Shown here: positions 1 to 7,943 of the stretch, one piece after another
How the letters are laid out: each line of letters begins with the position of its first letter
Numbering within the stretch: position 1 is the stretch's first letter
Source of the DNA: Massilia kyonggiensis
Lineage (GTDB): Bacteria > Pseudomonadota > Gammaproteobacteria > Burkholderiales > Burkholderiaceae_D
Assembly: GCF_024756235.1 (NCBI RefSeq)
Contig: NZ_JANUGY010000005.1
Coordinates: forward strand, 1 to 64,000
DNA length: 64,000 nt
Direction of reading: 5' to 3'
The notes under the pieces: generated by a model
What the model was told of the DNA's origin: nothing
What the model saw: only the letters and a program-made list of their open reading frames with translations
The model's database searches: none
Program-made: the position numbers and the translations under genes

Positions 1-27
1 GTCTGACCCCGAATTTGAGCAATTGCT

Positions 28-1038
28 TTAGGCGCTCAGCGCCTTGCGCAGCCAGGCCAAAGTCGCGTCGCCGATGCCCGGCCCCATGCGCAGCAGGGGT
101 TCCGTCGCGGTGGCCTTGCGGAAGGCGTCGACGTCTTGCGGGTCCGTGCCGACCATGTCATGGAACAGGGCCATCCACTGGCGTCCCAGGTCGCGTGCCC
201 GCGGGCCTGTCGCTTCGGGATCGGCCTCGATCTCGGCCTGTACCTGCGCGATCAGGGGCGTCCACTCGTGGCCGCGCGCGGCGATGTGGCGGCGCATGCG
301 GTCGAGGACTTCCGGCCGCAAATACTTCGCCCAAGTGTCGGATTTCAGTTCGCCGATCGCAGCCTTCACGTAGTCGAAAATCTGCGCCGGCATGCCGACG
401 GCGTCCTTCTCACGTTCGACCATTGCGTTCAGCTTCGCCTGCAGCGCCGCGTCGCCGCCCGTGTCGCGCTCGAAGGTCTGCAGCCAGCGCAGGGCGAAGG
501 CCTTGGCGGCATCCGAGCCAGGGGGCACCTGCGATTCGAGCAGGCCGCGCGCCTGTTCGACCATCGCCTGCCATTGCGCCTGCGCGGCATCGCTGCGGAC
601 GATCGGCAGCCGTTCCAGTTCCTCCTTGGTGAAATAGCGTTCGTATACGTTCATCATGTCCATGGTGTTCTCCAGTGTGGTGAGCCACGTGGACAGGTCC
701 GGCGCGCGGCCTTGCACGAGTTGCGTGCGCACGCGCAGCAGCTGGTCGCGCAGGCGCCTGGCTTCCGCCATGCGCACTTCGAGCGCTTCCAGCTGGCGGT
801 CGACGATCGCCAGCGGCGAGCCGGCCGGACTGTCCAGCGTGAGGGCGATGTCGGCGAGTCTCAGGCCGAACGCGCGCAGGGCCTGGATGCGGTGCAGGCG
901 GGCCACGTCGTCGCGGTCGTAGAGCCGGTAGCCGGCATCGGAACGCGCGGAAGGGCGGAGCAGGCCGATGCCGTCGTAGTGGTGCAGCGTGCGCACCGTC
1001 AGGTTGGCCAGTGCGGCCAGCTCTCCTACTTTCAGCAT
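28..1038 (-). CDS. MerR-family regulator with TipAS-like effector domain
   Basis: A 336-aa regulator. Residues 1-70 form a MerR winged helix (KVGELAALANLTVRTLHHYD, then GYRLYDRDDV), followed by a dimerisation helix at about 75-115. Residues 130-330 resemble the TipAS/antibiotic-binding domain, including the MNVYERYFTKEELE segment. MerR proteins of this type usually activate their own promoter or an efflux gene when they bind a drug or other hydrophobic ligand; the ligand here is unknown. A 17-bp perfect dyad lies about 40 bp upstream of the start (1077-1093), in the place expected for autoregulation. The next gene upstream on the same strand is an AI-2E-type permease that ends 56 bp before this start, so an export link is possible but not shown. 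Confidence 0.85.
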   Translation of the reverse strand: MLKVGELAALANLTVRTLHHYDGIGLLRPSARSDAGYRLYDRDDVARLHRIQALRAFGLRLADIALTLDSPAGSPLAIVDRQLEALEVRMAEARRLRDQLLRVRTQLVQGRAPDLSTWLTTLENTMDMMNVYERYFTKEELERLPIVRSDAAQAQWQAMVEQARGLLESQVPPGSDAAKAFALRWLQTFERDTGGDAALQAKLNAMVEREKDAVGMPAQIFDYVKAAIGELKSDTWAKYLRPEVLDRMRRHIAARGHEWTPLIAQVQAEIEADPEATGPRARDLGRQWMALFHDMVGTDPQDVDAFRKATATEPLLRMGPGIGDATLAWLRKALSA

Positions 1039-1076
1039 CGTTCGTCTCCGTTCTTCAGCGTGGCGTCATGGTCAGG

Positions 1077-1093
1077 CCTCACGTGACGTGAGG
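1077..1093 (-). promoter_or_regulatory. MerR-type operator/promoter dyad
   Basis: This is a 17-bp perfect palindrome: CCTCACGT and its complement around one central base. Read on the minus strand it is preceded by TTGACC (1093-1098). The dyad sits in a spacer of about 19 bp before a poor -10 (GACCAT). A dyad inside an over-long spacer is typical of MerR-activated promoters. It lies between the stop of the AI-2E permease and the start of the MerR gene, so autoregulation is the simplest reading. Confidence 0.65.
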
Positions 1094-1094
1094 G

Positions 1095-2156
1095 TCAAGC
1101 GGTATGTGCTTCGCGCAACGCGCGCGCTTCGTGCCACAAGGTGACGAACAAGGTCATCACGACGGGACCGACGAACAGCCCGATGAGGCCCAGCGTCTCG
1201 ACGCCGCCGAGGATCCCCAGCAGGACCGCGACGAACGGCAGCTGCGTCGCATTGCCGATCATCGCCGGCCGCACGAAGTGATCCGCGATGAACAGGATGA
1301 TCGCGCCCCAGGCGAGGATCGCGATCGCGGCGACCGTCGCGCCCTGGAACGCCAGCAGCGCGGCGGCGGCGCCGAAGGCGAGCGGGGCGCCGAACGGGAT
1401 GATGGCGAGGATGCCCGTCGCGGCGGCCCACAGCACGGCCGACGGCAGGCCCGCGACCTGGTAGCCGATGCCCAGCAGGACGCCTTCCGCAAGGCCGACG
1501 AGCACGAGGCCGTTGACGGTGGCGCGCACGGCGACGGGCACCTTCTGCGAGAACAGCGTCCAGCGCGCGGTGCCGATCAGGTGCGCGCCGATGGCGTTCG
1601 TCTGGCGCTGCAGCGCGGCGCCGTCCTTGTAGAAGAAGAACAGGCACAGGAAGGCAAACAGCATGTCGACGAGGCGGTGCATGACGCCGCTGCCGACGCG
1701 CTTCAGCACTTCGCTGGCGGTCTGCATGCGGCCGACGGAACCGTCCTGCAGCAGGTGCGCGAGGCCGTGCGGCTGGCCGAGCGTGGCCAGCCACCAGTTG
1801 TAGATGGCGTCGCCGGCGAAGGGGATGCGGTGCAGCCATTCCGGCGCCGCGAGGCCTTCCGTGTTCGCGCTCGCGACCAGCTGCGCCAGCGCGGGCGCCT
1901 GCCGCGCGGCCGACGTGACGCCCAGCGCGAGCGGCGCGATGAACACGATGGCGACGATGACCGTGACGAGGGCCGCCGCGACGATCGTGCGACCGCCCAG
2001 CGCCGTCCGGACCCGCACGTACAGTGGCCACGTGGCGATGCACAGGATCGCGGCCCATAGCAGCGGCAGGATGAAACGCTGCGTCACGAACAGGGCGCAC
2101 AGGACGATCGCCAGCGAAAAGCCGGCACTGAGTACATCGCGTTGGTTGTCGGTCAT
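1095..2156 (-). CDS. AI-2E family transporter (permease)
   Basis: A 353-aa polytopic membrane protein. Hydrophobic segments occur at the N-terminus ([20 protein letters not shown]), around residues 60-80, 150-180, and repeatedly over 215-340. This is the topology of the AI-2E/UPF0118 family, whose members move small molecules or ions; substrate names in this family are rarely tested. The long central soluble stretch (about 85-150) is also usual. The gene is divergent from argJ across a 151-bp gap that holds a 17-bp inverted repeat (2200-2216). Its stop codon overlaps the likely -35 region of the downstream MerR gene. The length is normal for the family. The family call is firm and the substrate unknown. 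Confidence 0.85.
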   Translation of the reverse strand: MTDNQRDVLSAGFSLAIVLCALFVTQRFILPLLWAAILCIATWPLYVRVRTALGGRTIVAAALVTVIVAIVFIAPLALGVTSAARQAPALAQLVASANTEGLAAPEWLHRIPFAGDAIYNWWLATLGQPHGLAHLLQDGSVGRMQTASEVLKRVGSGVMHRLVDMLFAFLCLFFFYKDGAALQRQTNAIGAHLIGTARWTLFSQKVPVAVRATVNGLVLVGLAEGVLLGIGYQVAGLPSAVLWAAATGILAIIPFGAPLAFGAAAALLAFQGATVAAIAILAWGAIILFIADHFVRPAMIGNATQLPFVAVLLGILGGVETLGLIGLFVGPVVMTLFVTLWHEARALREAHTA

Positions 2157-2199
2157 TACGCCTCCGGTGGATGGGCCATCATACTGGTGTTGCCGATTA

Positions 2200-2216
2200 T
2201 TAAGTGATCAACTTAA
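2200..2216. promoter_or_regulatory. Inverted repeat between permease and argJ
   Basis: TTAAGT and ACTTAA flank a 5-bp centre in the divergent intergenic region. A -10-like TACAAT follows at 2265-2270, 38 bp before the argJ start. The repeat could be an operator for either gene. No regulator can be assigned. Confidence 0.35.
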
Positions 2217-2307
2217 GCGTGTATTAACAGCGGCCACCCGTCCGTGCATGTCGCCCGCAGGCGTTACAATACCGGACCTTCTTTCCATCTTTTCATTAGA
2301 GAACGCC

Positions 2308-3546
2308 ATGGCCGTCAATTCCCCCCTGCCCGTCGCCGCCGAACTGAAACCCGTCGCCGGCATCGAACTCGGTTACGCCGAAGCCGGCATCAAGAAGCCG
2401 AACCGCAAGGATGTGCTGGTGATGAAGCTCGCCGAAGGGGCGACCGTCGCCGGCGTGTTCACGAAGAACCGCTTCTGCGCGGCGCCGGTCCAGGTGAGCA
2501 AGGCGAATCTCGAGGCGGTCAAGGGCGGCGGCAAGCCGATCCGCGCTCTGGTCGTCAACACGGGCAACGCGAACGCGGGTACCGGCGAACCGGGCCTGCA
2601 GAACGCGCAGGCCACGTGCGCGGAAGTGGCGCGCCTGCTGGGCCTCGACGCGCAGCAGGTGCTGCCGTTCTCCACCGGCGTGATCCTGGAGCCGCTGCCG
2701 GTGCAAAAGATCGTCGCGGGCCTGCCGGCCGCCATCGCGAACCTGAAGGCGGACAACTGGTTCAATGCCGCAGAGGCCATCATGACGACGGACACGCAGC
2801 CGAAAGCGGCGTCGCTGACGACGACGATCGGCGGCCACACGGTCACGATGACCGGCATCAGCAAGGGCGCCGGCATGATCAAGCCGAACATGGCGACGAT
2901 GCTGGGCTATCTCGCGTTCGACGCGAAGGTCGCGCAGCCCGTGCTGGACGAACTGGTGAAGTACGCGGCCGACCGCTCGTTCAACAGCATCACCATCGAC
3001 GGCGATACGTCGACCAACGACTCGTTCATCCTCGTCGCCACGGGCGCGGGCCCGCTCGTCGTCGATTCGACCGACAGCCCGGACTACGCCGCGCTGCGCG
3101 ACGCCGTCACCGGCGTCTCTCGCCACCTGGCGCAGCAGATCATCCGCGACGGCGAAGGCGCCACCAAGTTCATCACGATCAGCGTGGAGCAGGGCCGCGA
3201 CATGGAAGAGTGCCGCAAGATCGCTTACGCCATCGCCCACTCGCCGCTCGTGAAGACCGCGTTCTTCGCATCCGACCCGAACCTGGGCCGCATCCTGGCC
3301 GCCATCGGCTACGCGGGCGTCGACGACCTGGATACGTCCAAGCTGGACCTGTACCTGGACGACGTCCTCGTCGCGAAGGCCGGCGGCCGCAATCCGGAGT
3401 ACAAGGAAGAAGATGGCCAGCGCGTGATGAAGAAGGCCGAGATCCTCGTGCGCGTCGTCCTCGCGCGCGGCGAGGCGGATGCCACCGTGTGGACCTGCGA
3501 CCTGTCGCACGACTACGTCTCGATCAACGCCGACTACCGTTCCTGA
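2308..3546 (+). CDS. argJ: ArgJ, bifunctional ornithine acetyltransferase / N-acetylglutamate synthase
   Basis: A 412-aa enzyme of the cyclic arginine pathway. It moves the acetyl group from N-acetylornithine to glutamate and can also make N-acetylglutamate from acetyl-CoA. The self-cleavage motif is present: [14 protein letters not shown], with the predicted cut between Ala196 and Thr197, the latter being the new N-terminal nucleophile of the beta chain. NTGNANAGTG and the C-terminal block are also typical. The open frame runs far upstream, but ATG 2308 gives the normal ArgJ N-terminus and follows AGAGAA. The DUF815 gene starts 4 bp after the stop, so the two are probably co-transcribed. A cytoplasmic location is expected. 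Confidence 0.95.
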   Translation: MAVNSPLPVAAELKPVAGIELGYAEAGIKKPNRKDVLVMKLAEGATVAGVFTKNRFCAAPVQVSKANLEAVKGGGKPIRALVVNTGNANAGTGEPGLQNAQATCAEVARLLGLDAQQVLPFSTGVILEPLPVQKIVAGLPAAIANLKADNWFNAAEAIMTTDTQPKAASLTTTIGGHTVTMTGISKGAGMIKPNMATMLGYLAFDAKVAQPVLDELVKYAADRSFNSITIDGDTSTNDSFILVATGAGPLVVDSTDSPDYAALRDAVTGVSRHLAQQIIRDGEGATKFITISVEQGRDMEECRKIAYAIAHSPLVKTAFFASDPNLGRILAAIGYAGVDDLDTSKLDLYLDDVLVAKAGGRNPEYKEEDGQRVMKKAEILVRVVLARGEADATVWTCDLSHDYVSINADYRS

Positions 3547-3550
3547 TCCG

Positions 3551-4456
3551 ATGAACCAGCTGGAGAATTTCCTGCACCGCGCCGAAGCCCTGCTGGCGCG
3601 CGTGGAGGCCTTGCTGCCGCCGGCGGCGCCGCGCGACCCGGATTTCCGCCACGGTTACGCCTACCGCTGGCGCAAGCGCCCGGGCGCGGGCAGCGTGAAG
3701 TATCTGCAGGCGGTCAATCACGCGTCGAGCATCCGCCTGGACGACCTGCAGCACATCGGTCCGCAGAAAGAACAGATCGAGCAGAACACGCGCCAGTTCG
3801 TGACGAAGCGCCCCGCCAACAACGTGCTGCTCACGGGCGCGCGCGGCACGGGTAAATCGTCGCTGATCAAGGCGTGCCTGAACCAGTTCGCGCCGCAGGG
3901 CCTGCGCCTGATCGAAGTGGACAAGGCCGACCTGGCCGACCTGCCGGACATCGTCGACCTCGTCGCGGGCCGGCCGGAACGCTTCGTGATCTTTTGCGAC
4001 GACCTCAGTTTCGAAGAAGGCGAAGCGGGCTACAAGGCACTGAAGGTGGCGCTGGACGGCAGCATCTCCGCGCAGTCGGACAACGTCCTGATCTACGCGA
4101 CGTCGAACCGCCGTCACCTGATGCCGGAAAAATTCTCGGACAACGCCGGCTACAAGCACGTGGCCGACGACGACCTGCACCCGGCCGAGACGGTCGAGGA
4201 AAAGATCTCGCTGTCCGAGCGCTTCGGCCTATGGCTCTCGTTCTATCCGTTCAAGCAGGACGACTACCTGGACATCGTCGGCCACTGGCTCACGAGCTTC
4301 GGCTGCACGCCGGAGCAGATCGCGGCTGCGCGCGGCGACGCGCTGCGCTGGGCGCTGGGCCGCGGCTCGCGCTCGGGCCGCGTGGCATGGCAGTTCGCGA
4401 AGGACTACGCGGGCAAGCTGCCGCCCGCGCCGGTGCAGGAACAAATCGATGTCTAA
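3551..4456 (+). CDS. DUF815 family AAA-like ATP-binding protein
   Basis: A 301-aa P-loop ATPase. Walker A is GARGTGKSS (about residues 96-104). Walker B is the acidic stretch FVIFCDDLSFEEGE, and ATSNRRHLMPEKF is a sensor-like motif. This is the layout of the DUF815 family of AAA+-type proteins, whose cellular role is not established. It lies between argJ and mutT, an arrangement familiar in Oxalobacteraceae and Burkholderiales. The start at 3551 is 4 bp after the argJ stop, and its last 8 bases overlap the start of mutT, which suggests translational coupling. Homologues begin near the same N-terminal helix. The ATPase family is certain and the function open. Confidence 0.88.
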   Translation: MNQLENFLHRAEALLARVEALLPPAAPRDPDFRHGYAYRWRKRPGAGSVKYLQAVNHASSIRLDDLQHIGPQKEQIEQNTRQFVTKRPANNVLLTGARGTGKSSLIKACLNQFAPQGLRLIEVDKADLADLPDIVDLVAGRPERFVIFCDDLSFEEGEAGYKALKVALDGSISAQSDNVLIYATSNRRHLMPEKFSDNAGYKHVADDDLHPAETVEEKISLSERFGLWLSFYPFKQDDYLDIVGHWLTSFGCTPEQIAAARGDALRWALGRGSRSGRVAWQFAKDYAGKLPPAPVQEQIDV

Positions 4457-4859
4457 GCCTGTCGATGTGGCCGTGGGCGTACTGATGCGCCCGAACGGCG
4501 ACGTGCTGCTGGGCCAGCGTCCGGACGGCAAGCCGTATGCCGGCTACTGGGAATTCCCTGGCGGGAAAGTCGAGCCGGGCGAGGACATCTTCCACGCGCT
4601 GCAGCGCGAATTCGTCGAAGAGCTGGGCGTGAAGGTGATCTCGGCGGAGCCCTGGTGCTGCGTCGAACACGTGTACGAGCATGCGCACGTGCGCCTGTAC
4701 TTCTACATCAGCCGCGAGTGGGAAGGCGAGCCGCAAGGCCTGGAAGGGCAGGCGTTCGCGTGGCAGGGCGCGTATGCCGTCAGTCCTCTGCTGCCGGCGA
4801 CGATTCCGTTGCTCGAGTGGCTGGACCAGGTGCGGTACGCGGGGCGTTCCGGCGCCTGA
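4449..4859 (+). CDS. mutT: MutT-like NUDIX hydrolase (8-oxo-dGTP diphosphatase type)
   Basis: A 136-aa NUDIX protein. The Nudix box is complete: GGKVEPGED, then REFVEELGV. The start VDVAVGVLMRPNGDVLLGQR and the segment YAGYWEFPGG are typical of MutT, which removes 8-oxo-dGTP from the nucleotide pool. It overlaps the DUF815 gene by 8 bp and is the third gene of the argJ unit. Its last 80 bp are antisense to the 3' end of the yidD reading frame. The exact substrate cannot be proved by sequence, but MutT is the best fit for this length and motif set. Confidence 0.88.
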   Translation: MSKPVDVAVGVLMRPNGDVLLGQRPDGKPYAGYWEFPGGKVEPGEDIFHALQREFVEELGVKVISAEPWCCVEHVYEHAHVRLYFYISREWEGEPQGLEGQAFAWQGAYAVSPLLPATIPLLEWLDQVRYAGRSGA

Positions 4860-5289
4860 TCTGCTCCGTTATCGCATCCAGTTCCGCATTGGTGCGCCTG
4901 CGCTCCTCGCGTCTGCGCGACGATCCGCAATCGCGCGCGTCGACCGCGCAGCCGGCGACGTCGCACGCTGTATCGATGGACAGGCAGTGACCGTGCCCGT
5001 GACAGGGCACGTCGCACGGCCCGTCGCAAAATCCTCGCTGGTATTTCAGGCGCGGATGCGGCGGCGCCACGGCGCGCAGGCGGTCGTGCGCGTGCCCGCA
5101 CAACTCGAAGCGCCGCTGCAGTAGTCCAAGCCCGCGCACGAGCCCGAAGCGCGCGATGACGGCGTGGCCATACGCCGAGCAGCTGGCGCCGCCCGTCGCC
5201 GCGCGCAGCGCGCAGGAAAAGCCCTTGTACGGGGAGATGAAACGCTGGTAGAAGCGGATGGCGGCCAGCGCCAGTGCGGCGGCCTTCAC
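4780..5289 (-). CDS. yidD: YidD family protein with long Cys/His-rich C-terminal tail
   Basis: A 169-aa protein. Residues 1-75 match YidD, the small membrane-associated factor that helps YidC insert inner membrane proteins (AAIRFYQRFISPYKGFSC, then GGASCSAYG and RRFELCGH). Typical YidD is about 70-90 aa. The rest here is an extra tail with many Cys and His residues (GFCDGPCDVPCHGHGHC) and then a charged, Arg-rich end. The gene is the last of the minus-strand run pilD-coaE-zapD-yacG-yidD and starts 6 bp after the yacG stop. Its 3' 80 bp overlap the end of mutT on the other strand. The tail may bind metal, but that is inference. Confidence 0.8.
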   Translation of the reverse strand: MKAAALALAAIRFYQRFISPYKGFSCALRAATGGASCSAYGHAVIARFGLVRGLGLLQRRFELCGHAHDRLRAVAPPHPRLKYQRGFCDGPCDVPCHGHGHCLSIDTACDVAGCAVDARDCGSSRRREERRRTNAELDAITEQIRRRNAPRTAPGPATRATESSPAAED

Positions 5290-5295
5290 GCGACC

Positions 5296-5478
5296 TTATT
5301 CTTTCGAGACGGATTCGTCGTCGGCATCGCCCGGCGGTGTGCCGGGGATCGTGTACTTCTCTTCGGCCCAGGCGCCCAGGTCGATTTGCTTGCAGCGTTC
5401 GGAACAGAATGGGCGGAATTTGTTTTCCGGCGTCCATTCGACCTTCTTGCCGCAGGTGGGGCAGGATACGACGGTCAT
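5296..5478 (-). CDS. yacG: YacG, DNA gyrase inhibitor zinc protein
   Basis: A 60-aa zinc protein. The four cysteines sit in [10 protein letters not shown] and [11 protein letters not shown], followed by [12 protein letters not shown], all diagnostic of YacG. In E. coli YacG binds GyrB and inhibits gyrase. The gene lies 9 bp after zapD and 6 bp before yidD, a conserved order in betaproteobacteria next to zapD and coaE. Confidence 0.93.
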   Translation of the reverse strand: MTVVSCPTCGKKVEWTPENKFRPFCSERCKQIDLGAWAEEKYTIPGTPPGDADDESVSKE

Positions 5479-5487
5479 GGTGTGCTT

Positions 5488-6243
5488 CTAAAAATTGCAG
5501 AGGGTGAGTTCGAACGGGACGTCTTCTTCCAGCGGCTTCGGTTTCAGGTCGCCGCCCTGGGTCGTGAAGCGTACCCACAGCATGTACTTGTTGGCGGAAA
5601 TCTCAGGGATCGCGCCGAGTGCCTCGTCCACCGACAGGCGCAGCATCTGGTACACCTTACCTTGCAGCATCTGCTGATAGCTGCCGGACGAGGCGATCAA
5701 CTTGACGGGCGCTCCGGAATTGCGCAGCAGGCGCAGCACGAGGGCCAGTGCCTCGAACAGCGGGGCCAGCGGGGCGAACCAGTTCATGATGTCGGCGTGG
5801 CGCTGTTCGGCCGGGCGGCGCTGCCAGGCGTGGTAGGACGGCAGGTCGAATTCGCAGGCGCCGCCGGGGATGATCGTGCGGCCGCGGATGCTCATCAGCC
5901 ATTCGTTGTCGCGCACGTTCTGGCCCGTCTTGCCCTGGGCGTTGACGAGGGCGTTGCTGACCGTGTCGAGCTCGGCCAGCACGGCGTCGAGCATGTCCCT
6001 GGCGACGGCGGGATTGCTGCGGTAGCCCAGCAGGCTCTGCTTCTGGCGTTCGAGTTCCTGCAGCAGGTCGGACTTCAGGTCCGCGCGGCCCGCCACTTCC
6101 AGCATGTCGAAGATCGTCGCGAGCGCGACATGGTGCTGCAGAGGATGTTCCTGGGCTACAAAGAATTTGAACTTCTCGTACAGGTCCTCCAGCCGCAACA
6201 ACGTGCGAATCCGCTCGTTGAATGGGTATTCATAGACGATCAA
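5488..6243 (-). CDS. zapD: ZapD, FtsZ-associated cell division protein (TTG start)
   Basis: A 251-aa cytoplasmic protein that bundles FtsZ filaments at the Z ring. The N-terminus [20 protein letters not shown] and the C-terminus [10 protein letters not shown] are characteristic. The frame stays open upstream to an ATG at 6363, but that start would overlap coaE by 47 bp and add 40 residues absent from the family. The codon TTG at 6241-6243 gives exactly the family N-terminus (fMet-Ile-Val-Tyr-Glu). An AGAGGA Shine-Dalgarno sequence lies 8 bp upstream (6252-6257). I therefore choose TTG. The next gene, yacG, follows after 9 bp. Confidence 0.9.
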   Translation of the reverse strand: MIVYEYPFNERIRTLLRLEDLYEKFKFFVAQEHPLQHHVALATIFDMLEVAGRADLKSDLLQELERQKQSLLGYRSNPAVARDMLDAVLAELDTVSNALVNAQGKTGQNVRDNEWLMSIRGRTIIPGGACEFDLPSYHAWQRRPAEQRHADIMNWFAPLAPLFEALALVLRLLRNSGAPVKLIASSGSYQQMLQGKVYQMLRLSVDEALGAIPEISANKYMLWVRFTTQGGDLKPKPLEEDVPFELTLCNF

Positions 6244-6251
6244 AATGTCAT

Positions 6252-6257
6252 TCCTCT
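6252..6257 (-). promoter_or_regulatory. zapD ribosome binding site deciding a TTG start
   Basis: AGAGGA on the minus strand lies 8 bases before TTG (6241-6243). It supports the TTG start over the upstream ATG at 6363. Confidence 0.6.
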
Positions 6258-6316
6258 CATTCCCCTGAATGTAGGCTGGCGAGTAACCTCGTGATTCTGA
6301 ACCATGATGCACAAAA

Positions 6317-6958
6317 TTACAAACGCTCGCTTGGCCGCTCCGCCAATCTTGCCGCTTCGTCAAGATAAAAGCGGTGCAGGCGTTCCACTTGCGGCAACAG
6401 GGCGTCGATGCCGGCGTCGTTCAGGATCACGTCGTCCGCTTCGGCCAAGCGGCGCGCCCGCGTCACCTGGGCCGCCATGATGGCGCGCACCTGGTCTTCC
6501 GCCAGGCCGTTGCGCGCCATCACCCGCGCGACCTGCGTGGCTTCGGAACAGTCGATTGCGAGCACGCGCGCGACGCGCTCGCGCCACGTGCCGGATTCGA
6601 TCAGCAGGGGGACGACGAAGATCGTGTAGGGGCCGCCCGCGAGCAGGGCGGCGGCGGCAGTCGCTTCGCGGATTCGCGGGTGCAGGATGCCTTCCAGGCA
6701 GGCGCGCGCGGCCGGGTCGGAGAACACGAGGGCACGCATCTTCGCGCGGTCGAGGGCGCCGTCCGGCGTGGCGTAGTCCGGGCCGAATTCCGCGATCAGT
6801 GCGGGCATTGCGGCGCCGTGCGGGGCCGTGAGGCCGTGGGCGATCTGGTCGGTGTCGATGACGGCGGCGCCGCGCGCGGCGAACAGGTCGGCCACGGTCG
6901 TCTTGCCGCAGCCGATGCCACCGGTGAGCCCAACCGCAAATCGGGAAGCTGTCTCCAT
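6317..6958 (-). CDS. coaE: CoaE, dephospho-CoA kinase
   Basis: A 213-aa kinase that adds the 3'-phosphate to dephospho-CoA in the last step of CoA synthesis. The P-loop [12 protein letters not shown] is at residues 10-21. Conserved blocks include [34 protein letters not shown] and [14 protein letters not shown]. It sits between pilD (25 bp upstream) and zapD (73 bp downstream), the classic pilD-coaE-zapD-yacG order. The length and all motifs are normal. Confidence 0.95.
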   Translation of the reverse strand: METASRFAVGLTGGIGCGKTTVADLFAARGAAVIDTDQIAHGLTAPHGAAMPALIAEFGPDYATPDGALDRAKMRALVFSDPAARACLEGILHPRIREATAAAALLAGGPYTIFVVPLLIESGTWRERVARVLAIDCSEATQVARVMARNGLAEDQVRAIMAAQVTRARRLAEADDVILNDAGIDALLPQVERLHRFYLDEAARLAERPSERL

Positions 6959-6983
6959 GCGATCCTCGGGCCCGGCCGCGAGG

Positions 6984-7847
6984 CTAGACCAAGAAACCCT
7001 GCGCGTAGCGGGTGAGTGGTAATCCGTACAAGAGTGCGATCATACCAGCCGCCGCGAGATACGGCCCGAAGGGGATCGGATTGTTGCGGTCGCGGCGCGC
7101 GAACACGATCAGCGAGATGCCGACGATGGCGCCGACGACGGACGACAGGATGATGATGGTGGGCAGCATCGCCCAGCCCATCCACGCGCCCAGCGCCGCG
7201 AGCAGCTTGAAGTCGCCGTAGCCCATGCCTTCCTTGCCGGTGGCGAGCTTGAACAGCCAGTACACGGACCACAGCGCCAGATAGCCGGCCATGGCGCCGA
7301 TCACCGCGTCGCGCAGCGGGACGATGGTGCCGTTCAGGTTGACGAGCAGGCCCAGCCACAGCAGGGGGTAGGTGAGGTCGTCCGGCAGCGTCTTCGTGTC
7401 GTAGTCGATCAGCGTCATCGCGATGAGGAAGTACGCGAACGCGAGGCTCGCGAGGCCCAGCCAGCCGCTGCCGAAATGCCAGATCAGCAAGGCCGACAGC
7501 ACGCCCGTGACGGCTTCCACGATCGGATAGCGGGGAGAAATCGGCGCCTTGCACGCGCTGCACTTCCCGCGCAAGACCAGCCAGCTGACGATGGGGATGT
7601 TTTCCAGCGCCGTGATCTGGTGGCCGCAGTGCGGGCAGGCGGAGCGCGGCACCATCAGGTTGAAGCGGTCCGGGTGCGGCAGGTCCTTGCCGGCTTCGTG
7701 CGCGATGTAGTTGTCGAGTTCGCGCTGCGCCATCACGGGCAGGCGGTACACGACCACGTTCAGGAAGCTGCCGATCAACAGGCCGAACAGCAAGGCGGCA
7801 AGGGTCGCGGCGAGGGTCGCCGGGGCGGCGAAGAGCAGGGTTTCCAT
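6984..7847 (-). CDS. pilD: PilD, type IV prepilin peptidase / N-methylase
   Basis: A 287-aa inner membrane aspartic protease that cleaves and N-methylates prepilins and type II pseudopilins. The N-terminal domain has [19 protein letters not shown] and the zinc tetrad SACPHCGHQ with [15 protein letters not shown]. The catalytic aspartates lie in [13 protein letters not shown] and [12 protein letters not shown]. There are about eight hydrophobic segments. Usual neighbours are pilB and pilC upstream and coaE downstream. Here coaE follows directly, but pilC ends more than 7 kb away. An inverted repeat (7856-7886) lies just before the start. Confidence 0.95.
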   Translation of the reverse strand: METLLFAAPATLAATLAALLFGLLIGSFLNVVVYRLPVMAQRELDNYIAHEAGKDLPHPDRFNLMVPRSACPHCGHQITALENIPIVSWLVLRGKCSACKAPISPRYPIVEAVTGVLSALLIWHFGSGWLGLASLAFAYFLIAMTLIDYDTKTLPDDLTYPLLWLGLLVNLNGTIVPLRDAVIGAMAGYLALWSVYWLFKLATGKEGMGYGDFKLLAALGAWMGWAMLPTIIILSSVVGAIVGISLIVFARRDRNNPIPFGPYLAAAGMIALLYGLPLTRYAQGFLV

Positions 7848-7855
7848 GAGTAGGG

Positions 7856-7886
7856 TGATCCAATCGATGGCTGATTCCGTGGATCA
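7856..7886. promoter_or_regulatory. Inverted repeat upstream of pilD
   Basis: TGATCCA and TGGATCA, 7-bp perfect arms, are separated by 17 bp and end 9 bp before the pilD start. It may be an operator or part of a terminator for the upstream minus-strand gene. Neither is supported by a T-run. Confidence 0.3.
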
Positions 7887-7943
7887 ACTATTCTAGGGGT
7901 TTTCCCGCCCTTTGGGCAGCACGATGACGCGCCGCCGCCACGT

